From contig NC_091935.1 in the NCBI RefSeq assembly GCF_041260155.1, forward strand, positions 6,315,501-6,379,500: a stretch of DNA of 64,000 bases, given 5' to 3'. A program made the translations under genes and the position numbers. This document shows positions 1-22,439 of the stretch, in pieces (position 1 is the first letter of the stretch; every line of letters begins with the position of its first letter). The notes beneath the pieces are model-generated. The model had not been told where the DNA came from. It saw only the letters and a list, made by a program, of their open reading frames with translations, and did not search any database. This DNA is from Ptychodera flava. Taxonomy: Eukaryota; Hemichordata; Enteropneusta; Ptychoderidae.

Positions 1-1350
1 AGCTATAACTTGTGATGTATGTTCAATCGTGTTTGTTTTGTGTGTAAAACACAGTTTCTTTTTCTTCTGTCCAAGTGATGTCAAAATATCTCGTGTGCAA
101 CTTGTCAATGCCACCTGCATGTCTAAAATGTCAGATATTGTTGACAACGGAAAAATTTTTGTCCAGATTTTGATCGATTTTTGCATATTTTCACGAGTGT
201 TGTGTTTGCAAAGCTAATAGTAGTAGTTTGAATATCAACATTCTTTAGGGTTAAGAAGACAATGTACAGGTTTTCAGCTCAAAAAATAATGAAAATATTA
301 TCAACATTTTTGGCTATTGTCCCACTAACATGGTATTCAAGGCAGGTCAAGCCAGACATTGAGTTGCATAGTTAAACAAACATGTACAGAACAGGTCAAG
401 TCAGGCTGTACCCTTAAACATGTATAAAGCTTGCTCATTAATTATGTTATATTTTATTTTAAAACAAGATTGATAGGAATCTAGGTGCTGCCAATTTTTT
501 TTTGTTAACAAATTGTTTGAAAATGATTGATCGTAACATTTCTTCTCAAAACAAAAACTTGCCGACTTTAGGAACCAGAAAAAAAACGGTTTGGTCTACT
601 ATTTCTGTTTTGATACAGGCAGCAATGCTTTCACTGCTTTGAAATTTAGCAACAGTTTCACAGGACTGGAGCACAAACAAGCTCTTAATATATATAATAA
701 TTATGGTAGTACTTCAAGGAGGAACTGGTGGTTTAAAGTAAAAGGTGATTCATGACTTTGAAAAATTTTGAGATATTGGTTTTCTGACATACTTATATTC
801 AAGGAGTGTTGATAAGGAATGGAATGGACAGAAAGTCAAGAATAAAATTGGAACAGTAGAATGGATATATTTATGACTTCCTGCCTCAATATTGTGTGAT
901 TCAACATCTGTTGTTTGTTTATTGGTAGATTAGGGATTTTAGCTACTGTTCGTGGCCAAACGGAAACGTATGAAGATATATTTGCAAAGTAGAACACCAT
1001 CCTAGTGAAGGGTCTCACCAATGACCAAAAGTTTTGTCAATGAATCGGACTGAATTTAAGGAAACCGTGTTTAAAGTTTTACATAACCTCAATGCATGGG
1101 AAATGTAGCTTGTTCCAGATAATATTATCAATAATTTACAGACAGTACGCAACGGCAGAATAAGTAGCACGCCATAAACGTTGATGGTGTAAAGTATAGG
1201 TCACTGAATTTGCAATCTCTGTGTTGTAAATTTTGAGCAGTTATGGCCAGAAAGCTTCAGAATTAATTCATTATAAGAGAAGGCGTCTTTGGCTTGGGAC
1301 CATGTGTCAACAAACTAGTTATGCATGCAGTAGCATTATACTGTATCAAT
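1..1350. other. AT-rich stretch, no gene seen
   Basis: Short open frames only (about 60 codons), with no splice-framed or family-like segment. Intergenic or intronic. Confidence 0.5.
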
Positions 1351-1357
1351 ATAATAC

Positions 1358-3053
1358 TAGGGAGGCCAACTGAAATTTTGAAATGTTCAATCTGCATTTT
1401 AATTAATGTAGTTTTTTAGATTTCAATGAGAGAAGCTAAACTTTTTTGAATTTTCGAAATTGGACGAACGGTTACAATTTTATAGCTTTTTAAAACATTC
1501 ACTTTTACTCTTTCTGTAGAAAGACAATACATATAATAACAATGGGAACAATGGGACAAAAATGAAGGAGTTTTAGCTGAAATTTACAGTAAATTTGCTG
1601 TAACTTTTGTAATAAAACATCTTTTTGTACCAAATTTGGCATGGAGATAGATTTCAATGGCACACATAAATGTATCCTAAAATTACGCGATTACGATGGT
1701 GGCCATATTGGATTTATCCATGGCAACGGATGAACGACACTTAACGAGAAATGGCAAAATGAAAATATTCAGCTCAAATGGCATAAGTGATATATCAAAT
1801 TGAAGGTCTTTTTGAGCTGATGACACTTTTGAATAGCTCTACTGCATTAAAACTACCTACAAAAAGTATTTTATCCAAATAAAGGCTTTCAAAACATCAC
1901 CACTGGGGCCATGTGGAGTTTTGACATTATTGGTAAAGGCTTCTTCAATTTTATCAGTTTCTGAACAATTTGAAACTTAGAATTTAATTTAAGGATTATT
2001 GGTTAAACTATGTTCCAAAATTATTGATCATCTTTAAAATTCAGGAGTAAATTGAATGAGAAGTCGATGTTTGGAGGTGCTAAAAATTGCATACTTGTCA
2101 TGGTAAAGTTATCAGCAACTAAGATGGTCTCATCATACCACCTGTCAGACATGCAAATTTCCTTTGTTACAAACATTTAAAAAAATCAATACCCTTTCTT
2201 TTGCCAACACAGATGCAACTTATTCCCTTAGTTTCCTTGAAATATTGTGTATGGCTGTCAAAAATCTATGTCGACAAAATCACAAAATTGCTATCTCCTC
2301 TGCGCAAAAGGGATTGATCTTCTCATTATTCACCGTGAGAAATTAGAGAATTATGATTATCAAACTATGGTCCCAGAATTTTGATATATGGACCGAGCTG
2401 TTCTGTGTACAGAAGAAATTTGCTCCAGTTCAATGAGTGATCTCCGTGTGTACAGATCATGGAGAATTGTGGGTAGCCTCACTTACTGTGAAGCGTGGTC
2501 AATATCTCCGTCAATAAATACGTGAGCTGTTCAAAATTTCTCATTTTTCTAGCAAAAATTCAAAAGAAATAATGATAAACTGCGTACTAGAGGACGTTTC
2601 ACTGAGAGTTGGTCGGGTTAGGTCTCGGAAAAATCGCTCTCAATTTTTTGTCTCGGATTTGGTCATATACACTGCCCTATGTTGGTGAAGAACCTTATAT
2701 TGCGAGAAAGAGCGAGATCTGGGCTTTCAAATGAGTATTCGATGTAAGGGATGTTTTGATTGGCTCACCTTCAAAAATGCGTTTCAAAATCAGCGATGTA
2801 ACTGCCATGTTTCAGATCGCTGTTCCCGGTACCGTTTCTAGCTCAATTTTGCAGTTTATTCAAAAAGTAAGTAGTTCATATAAAGAAATAAAAAACATAT
2901 GAGAGAATAGCTGCATTTTTAATTTTTAGCCTCATGTATTTTTTTCCACAGTTTTCTTTCCCGTTATCGATGTTTTTCAATTTTGAACATGACTAAGTCA
3001 CTGGTGATTGAGTGTCAATTCAGCACGTCCTGGGCGACCTGCTGGCCTCCCTA
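1358..3053. mobile_element. Non-autonomous hAT-like DNA transposon, about 1.7 kb
   Basis: The ends are inverted: TAGGGAGGCCAAC on the left and its near-complement CTGGCCTCCCTA on the right. The same 7 bases, ATAATAC, flank both ends (1351-1357 and 3054-3060). Termini of the form YARNG with 7-8-base target duplications are typical of hAT elements. No transposase frame is visible inside, so it is a deletion derivative or a long MITE. Confidence 0.6.
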
Positions 3054-3321
3054 ATAATACAAACAATAATTATGCAGAATATTATTAGTAAAGGTCATCT
3101 GACTTGATTAACTTCTTGAATTTCCTCAGTTTGGATGTTCAAACCATTTTTTTGTTGGTTGGCAAATTGTCAGCAAATGAGAGGCCCAGAAAGGATTTCT
3201 AAGTTGTACACCCCTTTATTGATGAGGAATTTTAAGATTTGGGGAAAAATTTGTGAATAGTCAACCTTTTTGGTTCTGGCTGAAAATGAACACACCATAA
3301 TAAAAACATTGATAATAAAAT

Positions 3322-3373
3322 GCACCTGTAACAGAGCTGGAGGTGCAGCACCTGTAACAGAGCTGGAGGTGCA
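3322..3373. repeat. 26-bp perfect tandem duplication
   Basis: A 26-base unit beginning GCACCTGTAACAGAGC occurs twice back to back (3322-3347 and 3348-3373), next to the retrotransposon remnant. Each unit is partly self-complementary (GCACCT..AGGTGC). Confidence 0.8.
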
Positions 3374-3389
3374 GAAATGACAAATTTCT

Positions 3390-3840
3390 CAGATGTAAGA
3401 GGGAATGATGAACCATGGACACAAGGCAAATGGGAGATAAGTCTTAAGAGAAGGGCGGAGGGGCAGAACAGACTTGGAGTAACGAAGATCAGAAGGAAGG
3501 TTATTCCATAATGCAGGGTCCATGTATGGAAAAGATCTTTCACCAGGTCTTTGTGGAAACTCTTTGAATACTGAGAATTTGAGAATCTGAGGAAGAGCGG
3601 AGTTGTCTTTTGGAGTGTATTGATGTAGAAGCTCAGAGAAACATTGGGTTCATTGTAGCCATGACTTGAAGTGAATAGATACAACTTTGAAGTGAATGTG
3701 GTGAATGTGAGAACTAATAGGCAGCAAATGAAGTTTTTGCAATAGGGGTTGACATGGTGGTATTTTTAGCATTACAGACAAGATGAGTAGTAGCATTCTG
3801 AGCTCAAGCTTTGCAACTTGTCTATAAGCTGTTTTGGGCA
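3390..3840 (-). pseudogene. Decayed 3' end of a non-LTR retrotransposon reverse-transcriptase ORF (CR1/L2-like)
   Basis: Minus-strand frames interrupted by frameshifts give LLQKLHLLPI, then SELLHQYTPK, then GERSFPY..PALWNNLPSDLR..KS and SLKTY. This order of motifs (LHWLPI, then a Ser-rich gap, then the LWN-LP-R block, then SLKT) is the usual C-terminal end of ORF2 in CR1/L2/Jockey-type elements. At least two frameshifts show it is inactive. The rest of the element is absent or unrecognisable. Confidence 0.8.
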
Positions 3841-5200
3841 AACATAAAGGGAAAGGGAGTTTTAATAATCTACGCTGGATTATTGGATATCAACATCAAA
3901 ATTGTGTAATTTATGTAAAATCTGACTCTTAAAACTAAAAATTGTCAAACAGTCGTACTTCAATGATATTGTGTTCATTAAATATTTTAAATGTTGGCAA
4001 TGTTGAGTCTATGGTGAAAAGATTTAACCCGCTTGTCAACTCTGGGACTCGTGCCAAAATAGTCAGTGACAGGGGTCAAACAGGGATCTAAACGTGACAA
4101 TATGAGGCGTCGCCAACATCATGCAATCATGAGTCACAGAGGAATTTATGTCCACATAAGTAATCAAAGACAAAAATTGGATAAAGTTTATGGGAAGAAA
4201 TTTCTCTAGAAGTGAAATACTGTTCTGTAACATGAATGTAATACAACAGAAATGAAAGGATAGCCTAGGTGTTCTGAAAAAAAAAAAACACTTAAAAAAG
4301 GTTGATACTTTGTTTTATCAGAGTCAGGGAAGACTCACTATGTTTATCTGTGACCCTTGCACGACCTTTGAGACCCTAGGCTGAATTTTAACCAGTGTTC
4401 AACTGACCATTGTATATAATGATCTCAATGTCAATGCAGGACATGCAATAGTCCAATATTTCATCAAGCTGAATCAATGGCATCTGGTTTTTATTGGGGG
4501 TAAGCTTGCAACTCTTGTCCATTTGTACATACAATTGATTGGATTTTTCTGTCGTGAGTTCAAGCACGGATAATGAAAGATTTGACTTATTTCAGAGAGT
4601 GCCCAAGTGTGTTCATTTTGCGACCCTGGACTTTGTTCGGCATATACAATTATGCATTTCCAAGATTATGGAAATGGCGAGGTATGTTTAAGTTTTTTGC
4701 CACTTAGGGTCATTTTACCAGTTGCCATACGGAGCATGTTTGCATCACAAGTGGCTGATTGTCATTCATGATTTCATCTTCCCTGGTATTCATTGAATCA
4801 TAGACAGACTTTTTCGACTGTCTATCATTGAATCTGTCTCTCTGAGACTCACTGTGCTCATGGCCTATCTCTCAGCTGAACTTAGATTTGCATCACCAAG
4901 ATTTGATAAGGGATGGACCATTAGATCTTGGGAGGGGTTGGTCAAAAACAGAAAAAAATTCAAAGCAAAAATTAGGAAAAAATCTTCAGACCAGTTAGCT
5001 AAATAAAAAAAATAAAATCAGAATGCAAAAAAATGATAACCCTGACAGTTTACATACAGCATATCACGACTCACTTGGAAAAAAATTTCAAAAATTTACA
5101 ATTATAAAAAAATATTCACAATCTCTCACCATCCCTCAAAATCTAATGGTCCGTCCCTATGACACAGCAGGAAATTTGAATGTACTGGTAGAAGCCAAAA
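3841..5200. other. Gene-free stretch
   Basis: No coding signal seen. A small inverted pair (ATAGACAG...CTGTCTAT) occurs near 4800-4827. Confidence 0.5.
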
Positions 5201-5590
5201 GCAGCCAGCGTGCGAATTAACGCTGGTCCGCTGGTCCGAGACCAACAAAATCCCCGACGGACCAGCAGTTTTTTCCAGACCATTGGTCCTTCGGACCAGC
5301 GCAAAAGTCACATATAATTTTTTAAAACCGAATTTGTATGGCTACGTATCCAACTATTTTTCGGTCCAATTCCCGCTTGTCGGTCCGATCCCCGTGTTTT
5401 TCTTAGTTTTGCTATTGCCGGACAGAGAACGACAGCCGCAACAGCTATTGGCCGATTCACGGGCAGGCTATTATTTTGACCAATCACAATTCTTGATACT
5501 AACACAGTTTGTTAGAAAGGTCATAGGTCTTGCAAGTCTGTTGTCACACGTGCGCGACCTGACTACGCTGTTGCGGATCGCCCTACCAAT

Positions 5591-5756
5591 ATGTGGCGTT
5601 TTTTTGAAGGGTGTGAGCCCCAAAAGAAGAATACAAAAACAAACGACAAGGAGAAGCAACAGGCACGAAGGGAATATGAGGCCAAAGGAAAAAAATATGC
5701 TGTTCCGATAACCCGACCTACCCTATTTTTTGCCTGCCGACCCTAAACTTTTTAGA
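5591..5756 (+). pseudogene. N-terminal fragment of a transposase- or zinc-finger-like protein, interrupted
   Basis: The frame starts MWRFFEGCEPQKKN and continues with a Lys/Gln/Arg-rich helical stretch (KEKQQARREYEAKGKK). This resembles the start of the hAT-derived ZNF862/KIAA1586-type proteins that are abundant in marine invertebrates, but the match is by feel only. At about 5698 an inverted-repeat insertion begins and the frame ends soon after. Confidence 0.4.
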
Positions 5757-6027
5757 GCTACGTAAACACGGAAGTAAAAAGAAAGAAAAAACCCGTAAAA
5801 TCAAGAGTTCTTTACCTGACATTTGTGTTTTACTTGAACGAGGAGTTTATTATGTTTTTATTCTTTTTATATGTAAGATACGTTTTTAATTTCTGGAAAT
5901 GTTTTGGCCAGTGTTTGATCGCCCCGAATCTCTGAAAAGTGGATATTTGAAAATATAAATATTTTGGAAAAAAGTCCCTGCCGACCTAACCTACCCTATT
6001 TTTGGAAACCATGTTATCGGAACAGCA
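5698..6027. mobile_element. 330-bp MITE-like insertion with perfect 15-bp inverted ends
   Basis: TGCTGTTCCGATAAC (5698-5712) and GTTATCGGAACAGCA (6013-6027) are exact inverted repeats. Inside, a motif close to CCGACCTACCCTATTTTT occurs near both ends in the same orientation. It lies inside the open frame described at 5591-5756 and truncates it. No target duplication was clear. Confidence 0.6.
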
Positions 6028-6449
6028 CGATCTATTTACTTTTTTATTTTTTCATTTTTTGCCTGATCGAGAAAGACGAAAACCGCGATCTTTTCAGCAT
6101 ACAAGGCAGAATCAGTTCCGCGCCTGGTTGATAAGTCGAAGATGTTTGTAGTCCATGCCATGCCGACGGCGATCTCTCTGCCAATAAGGTAGCCGCATAT
6201 CTTGTAAGCCTGCTTTCTCAACTTATTCTAAGGGCACGTTTTTTTTTGTTCTACTTTAGAAACTCAAATTTAACCTCACACAGTCAGTCAGAGGTTCATA
6301 ACATCACCGTGGAACACGCTAAGAACCGCAATACGCCACAGCTGAGGTAACACAGCAAAATATGAACAGTGCTGTCTTCACAAAACTCTGCTATCTCAGT
6401 AGCTGTTCCGTAATGCCCATGCTATATGTATGAATAACCGTCCATAAAA

Positions 6450-6716
6450 AGATTTTGTCTGGATGGCTTCACTCGACGTAAAAAGGAGTTGCTGACAGAT
6501 GCTGTGACAGTCACTGCATCTACATCTACTCAGGAACAGGAAACTGTGCAAAAGGAGGCAGATGCTGCAAATGCAGTTGCTACTGAGTGTGCTGATCAGG
6601 ACACTGATGTAGAATCAGGCTATGCATCTGACTTTGAGTTTGGAGACTCTAGCTGCTCTGAGGATGATGATGCCCATGATCTGTTTGAAATAGCTGATGG
6701 TGTAAATGAAAACTGA
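6450..6716 (+). pseudogene. Acidic C-terminal protein fragment of the same element (possible)
   Basis: An open frame reads RFCLDGFTRRKKELLTDAV, then a Thr/Gln/Ala stretch and an acidic, Asp/Ser-rich tail (ESGYASDFEFGDSSCSEDDD), ending at TGA. There is no methionine in a good context, so it looks like the 3' end of a longer frame. It may be the tail of the protein whose start lies at 5591. The link is inference. Confidence 0.35.
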
Positions 6717-6890
6717 AGACTTGTTCCCATGTAGTAGAGATATGAGATGAAAACTGAAAGACTTTCCCCATGTTTATTTGAAATGAAAACTGAGACTATT
6801 TCCCATGTTAATTGGAAATGAGTTCTGAAACAATTTTTTACATTCGGAATGAAAACTGAAAGAATTTTTCCTCATGTTGATTTTGGAATG
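6700..6890. repeat. Degenerate minisatellite, about 40-bp units
   Basis: The motif GAAATGAAAACTGAAAGACT, followed by TTTCCCCATGTT, recurs about four times with many changes, directly after the acidic ORF fragment. Confidence 0.5.
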
Positions 6891-6920
6891 AACTATAAAA
6901 CCTTCTCCATAGAGATCTGC

Positions 6921-6979
6921 TTCTTGGTGATACCTACCTCTAGTCATGGCCCATGACTAGAGGTAGGTGTCACCAAGAA
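6921..6979. repeat. Sharp hairpin: 29-bp arms, 1-base loop
   Basis: Arms 6921-6949 (starts TTCTTGGTGATACCTACC) and 6951-6979 are complementary except at one position. Such a compact fold-back is likely a tiny MITE or the end of one. Confidence 0.8.
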
Positions 6980-7576
6980 ATCATGGCATATATTATTGAC
7001 AAAAAAATTAAATGTTCATTTATTTGTATCAATATTATATAACAACATCAGAGTTGGAGAGACAGATAAAGTACCATGTTATCAGCCATTTTCGATTGAA
7101 AGTACATTTTTGAAGGTTTTTTTGTTAGTTTTTTGTCGGACCAACATACATCAAGAAGGACCAGCAGATTCCGTTTGCTATTGGTCCTTCGGACCAGCAT
7201 GCATTTCAAGTTAATTTCACACACTGAAAGCAGCATGTGTACTAAAATCACATCAAGCTATGTGGACCTAAGCTCAGGTTGGTTGTGTTAAGGAGTCTTC
7301 TTCAGAGAGTTGCAAACACTATTAAAATTCTACGACAGTCAAGGAATCGCTACAAGATAAAACCAAAAGAATCTCTCCCTTGTCTGTTGTACACGTGACA
7401 CTTTCATTGCAGAAAATGGTCCAGGGGACAGGAATATGACAATGGATACTGTACATGTTTTTAAGATGTGATCTCAAACAGTGAAGACACCAAACAATCA
7501 GAAAACAAAGTTCTCAATCAATACATACCTAAAGAACGCTGAGCCACATCCTCCCCTGGATAACCAGTTACTTTTC

Positions 7577-7604
7577 GGGGGGGGGGGGGGGGGGGGGGGG
7601 GGGG
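7577..7604 (+). repeat. Poly-G tract, 28 bases
   Basis: An uninterrupted run of 28 G, capable of G-quadruplex formation on the plus strand; length is prone to sequencing and assembly error. Confidence 0.9.
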
Positions 7605-10600
7605 TTGAGGAAATGGGTATAGGAGAAAAGTTTATCCTGAATCCTGTATCAATTTTTTTTTTCTTATGTAGAAGCAATGCAAATCTGTTGGTACAGTTTT
7701 TTTTCTCAAGCCATTACAGAATCAAACTTCATTTTCTCCACCTGTCAACAATTTTATTTTTCCCCCAAAAAAATCCTCCCCAAGATATAAACTGGTTCTT
7801 CCCTTATGGTAAAAGTTAGAGTTGTCTAAGGGTGCCTATAAAATAGAAGAACACCCCTAGGATACTGTGAAATGTTACTGCACATGAACATGGACTCTGT
7901 AGTCGAGTGAAAACAGTTATTTCTGAAAAAAAGGCAGATATCAACAAAATGTCACAATAACCTTATAATGAGGTGGAAATGGTCATGTAAGTTGATATTA
8001 CTGGTAGAATATTTGGTGGGATGTTACAAAGAGAGGTTTGTTCAAGAACAGCTGCTTGATAGGGATCAAATCAGACTAGTTAGTGTTCTAGAATCTGAGA
8101 ACAAAGGCGGCATAATCAGAGTAATAAATACTGTGCAGTGACAGAGTTATGTCATGAAATATTGAAAAATATTTCAGCACAGATATGATATAAAAGAGCT
8201 TATGTTGTGACACAAATTACACTCAGTGATAAATGGTTGGTTCAGACATGATGAACTGGGACTGAAAAAGTTACAGGAGTATATTTACAAGTGGTTTACT
8301 GATCAAAGCTTGATATGTTTCACAAGAATCTAACAGAAATTGACATGCAAAAACATATTTCTGTGTACTTGTGATAGTGTGTGTGTGTTAAGTCAGTTCC
8401 TCCACTGTGGTTAAGTGGACAACAGTCTTAACATCTGATTTTCAGTTGTTTTGTTCAAGAAAACAAGTACATAATTCTTCTTAAAAGAATGTTGAATTAC
8501 AAAGTATTGGCCCTGCACACAAATTTTGACAACTTTTGTTGCCAACATTGGACATTATACAAACAAGGGCTGTGATGACACATTGAACTTTGGACACTTG
8601 GCCCTGACATTGGGAATAGAACAAACTGTATTTTACAAACAGAACACTAACACTGGACATTCAGAGTTGACGCTGGTAGGAAAGGTCATTTCGGAAAGCC
8701 ATTAATGCCTACAGCTGTGTCAATTTAAAAATCCATGTAAGTTTGGTATTGTTTGAGGGTTGTTATCTTACATTTTAAGGTAACTCTGAGGAGCCTAAGG
8801 GTAAATGTCTGTTGATGGACAGACAAAATAGTGTTTAAATTAATTGAAAACATGGCGCCAGAGTTATTGGACCAGTTGTGAAACAGTGTGAGATTAGACT
8901 TATAAAGTGAAGTCAATCAGAAATGTACAACACACAGTCTTAATATGACTGACCATTGTACATATGCATTGCACATGTTCTTTGACAACCTGTGCATGCT
9001 TGCACAAATTGATAGAAGCACCAGACAAAATTTATGACGGTACAGCAAATAGATTTTATGGCATTTTCAGATCACTCCGAGTTGATCAAACAATATATCA
9101 CTCTTTATCAAATCTTGCACAAAACACTATTTGTTTTGAATGAGTGGCAACAGACTTCAGCTGCATGCATGTTAAATGAACCAAGGTACATCAGCAAAGG
9201 TTAAAGGTCACACCTGACGTCACCATGGAGATGATAAACCATATGCTGTACGCGGGAAAGTTGCAAAGAAGTTGTGTATTCAATACTATTGTTTGACTTT
9301 CCACACTTTTGTGATTCATAAATACATTTATCACTGCAAATTTTCACTAGTTACATATACTAACAGCCTGCACTGGTTAGGCTGCTTGCACAGCCAGAAC
9401 AGTTACCACAGATATTCCATTGCGCAATTTAGTCTCTTATGATGGGCATTATTATCATGTATGAAACGTTGAATCTACCGGTATGTATTTGTATGCGCAT
9501 GTGCGAAACCAATAAGGTACACAGGACGTACACAGGACGTACACAATGGCACTAAGGAGGGTCTCACAGTCATTTTCTTGGTTGCAAATATGAAAAGATT
9601 TATTTGTATGAAACCGTTTCCTTTACTAAATGAGTACAGTAAATGGTTGTTGCACATCATTTGGTAAGAACAATAATGTAAAACGCTTTTTGTTTCACTG
9701 AAATCATCAAAAAAATGCAAGTTTTTGCCTTTAATGTATACATGTATCTTTTAGGGGTTGTCCGAGGATTCAAGCCACTAGAATAGTTAATGTGTGTACA
9801 ATTTCACTCAGTACAGTAATTTTCAGACAAAATCAAACAGAGCTAATGGCCTTGAAGTTTGAAATGAGATTATGATGAATGAGATGTAAGCAGAGTAGAG
9901 ATAGGTCAAAGGTTAAACGACTGACAAATTGTCGTTTGGACATGCTGGCCAATACATACTTCAGTGTGTAGTTTGTTGCAATACCAGAGTCACAACTTAT
10001 TTTCACAGGCTACCTTCTGCTACACCATGCTAATCAACATAACTGAATGTAGAGATGTTGCTTAGGTTTCTTAACCATTTATTTACATAAATGAACCTAA
10101 CTGGCAAAAAGTCATACACAGACTGTATATGCAGTGGTAATGCTGTTTTAAAGGCTGGCTGTTGACAGGCTAAATCAGAAAATCGTGACCCATATACATC
10201 ATGACACAAAAGGAATCTTTTGCAAAAATACCCAACAGTGCATTTGATTACTTCACTGTGATGCGGTCCAGCCACTTTGTCATCTTTCCAAAACATGCAT
10301 ACCCCGCCCCTGCCCCCAAGTACAAATGTATTGTGCAACGAAATCTGTGAACCAAAAGATAGAAATCTTGGCTGTGCAGATATCAACATTCTGACATGTA
10401 AATCATAAAAGTAATTTACACTGAAGAATAAAGGGTCACCGCATCAAGCTGAATGATTGAAGTTTGTGTATTTTTATGAGATAGACTATCTGTTGATAAC
10501 CTTCCCAACATCTTGGTTTAAATCGGGATATCTTTTGCAAAGCGCACTGCTAGGTGTCAAAGGGTACAGTCGGACAACTAACATTTTTATAACATTTGTG

Positions 10601-10886
10601 TTATGTTGTAATGACATACATCAATCAGAACTGAGCAAAGCCAGTTGTTTGCAGTTCAGCGCCATCAAAGTGTTTGATTGGATCACAGAATGTGGCATTT
10701 CACTGGTCCAATCACAGACAGTGGAGTAGCTTCTGCTCCACTGTCTATGGTCAAAGAGACCAGTGCACATTGCTACATGTACTGTATGTAGGACTGGCAT
10801 TTTAGATTGCATAACCCCCTAAGATTTGCATGAGTAATTGTCCAGAGACCACCACAGGGATTTGTTCAACCCTGGACAACATTTAT

Positions 10887-10888
<2 letters not shown>

Positions 10889-10984
<96 letters not shown>
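10889..10984. repeat. (AT)n microsatellite
   Basis: About 95 bases of alternating AT with two phase breaks (ATTAT, ATAAT). Frames through it are artefacts. Confidence 0.9.
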
Positions 10985-11835
10985 GACAGATGTGCAGTAA
11001 TCTCAGCATTTGGTTTCCAGAACAATTAAGTAGCACAGTCGTGCAACATGGAAAGCCATCAAATAAACATAATCCTGCAAGGACTATTTGAAAATTCTTT
11101 TCCGTTCATTCCTAAATGCAACTTTCTAAATGGCAAAACTATACCATACTGGACTTGTGTAAGCCATACTACAGTTAAGCACGATCTTAGGTTTTTAAGA
11201 ATTTACAAGGAATTTTGTCTACAAGTAGCAAAAAGTGTACCAGGTTAGTTGTATTGAAATAGGATAAATCAGGTTATTGAAACCATATTTTTCATAATTA
11301 GCTATTGTGAAAAGCATTGTATGAAAGAGGGTAGGTATATTCCAAGTTCATCTACCTGAGTACAAGTATAAAAACCCTTAAATAACTGTTGGAGAGTATA
11401 AACTATTGGTATAGAAAGCATGAATCTGTTTTTTTTTTTCCAGAGTTGACAAAGATTTAAAAATATATCCTATAATCCATAACTTCTTTACATGAAACTG
11501 TCATTCAAATCTATACTCATTATTGTATGAAACTCTTTTTTGACATAGACACATGGTTTCTAATGTTTTTTGTTTTGCATAATCACTGAATAGAGTGAAG
11601 CTGAACACTTACCATGAAAAACCTTTGCTGTCAAGGAAAAATATCAAAAGACATCTTGCTTATATTTTTGACAGTCAAATTAAAGTGAGCAAAAACATTG
11701 GAATCTGACCAAAGTCTAAATTGGAATTTGGATGTCTTGATTAGAGAACACTCTCAGACAAAAGAAAAAATAACAAAACACAAAATAAGGGGGCAAACTT
11801 TACTGCATGTAAATACTTTGAAATGTAAGGTTTTA

Positions 11836-22002
<10,167 letters not shown>

Positions 22003-22270
22003 TTTAAATCGTGCAGCTGATTTCTTGAATGTAATAAGCGGAGTAACTGTTGTAAATTTTGTTGTCTGGTTCGGAACACACTAATCACAAATCTTGAAGC
22101 ATTTCAAATACACGTCCAGTTCGCGCTCTGTCGCGTCAGCCACTTTGGAAGCCCTAGCTTTGTAGAAATTTTTAAGTTAGAGTTCCTATCCGACCAGCAC
22201 CTAGGGATTCCTAGGGATTTGTACCCAAAATGTGTGTCTGCGCAGCGTCACTGAGCATGTGGTAACAAAA
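22003..22270. promoter_or_regulatory. Probable bidirectional promoter between the minus-strand gene and EFCAB7
   Basis: This interval lies between the minus-strand ATG (22002) and the inferred plus-strand first exon. It is visibly richer in CpG than its surroundings (for example GCGCTCTGTCGCGTCAG near 22120) and has no TATA box, as expected of a broad, unmethylated housekeeping-type promoter. A CCTAGGGATT motif is repeated at 22200-22220, and GGTAAC at 22261 matches only half of an RFX X-box. Head-to-head transcription is inferred from the two gene starts. Confidence 0.6.
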
Positions 22271-22439
22271 ATGGCCGGTGTCCTTGTCAAGACATTCCTC
22301 GGTCCTTCCGGCTTGTCCAGTTGATACTGTCTGCATAAAATCTCGTAATAAATACATATACAACAAAGAAGAAAGCGACACAACCTGCGAGAGGAAAACT
22401 TCACACGTTTGGCGAACATCTTCTATAGAAGTCACACAG
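22271..22439 (+). other. Probable noncoding first exon of EFCAB7 (5' end approximate)
   Basis: A strong donor (CACACAG then GTAAGG) ends this exon at 22439; the first good acceptor before the EFCAB7 start codon is AG at 24386-24387, giving a 1948-base intron. The exon 5' end is not visible and I set it at the uORF start. A short upstream ORF (22271-22324, 17 codons plus stop) begins ATGGCCGGTG. Exon status is inferred from splice signals and position only. Confidence 0.5.

Larger units (their letters stand above)
5205..7205. mobile_element. Transposon-derived segment with repeated GGTCCTTCGGACCAGC motif
   Basis: GGACCAGCAG...ATTGGTCCTTCGGACCAGC occurs near 5265-5302 and again near 7162-7200, in the same orientation about 1.9 kb apart, together with other GGTCC/GGACC palindromic bits (5221-5245). 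Between them lie two protein-like fragments (5591-5756 and 6450-6714). The layout suggests a decayed DNA transposon or a captured gene fragment; the superfamily is not certain. Confidence 0.45.
7206..11835. other. Gene-free stretch left of the minus-strand gene's 3' end
   Basis: Contains only the poly-G and (AT)n tracts. The longest frame (10030-10389, minus, 119 codons) has no recognisable family or splice context. The 3' UTR of the minus-strand gene should lie just below 11836; no canonical AATAAA was found close by. Confidence 0.5.

Noticed and set aside
3232..3684. 150-codon minus-strand frame as a gene
   Set aside because: Most of it is a shifted frame of the decayed reverse transcriptase; the true motifs lie in another frame.
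22261..22266. RFX X-box at the EFCAB7 promoter
   Set aside because: Only one half-site (GGTAAC); the other half does not match at allowed spacing.
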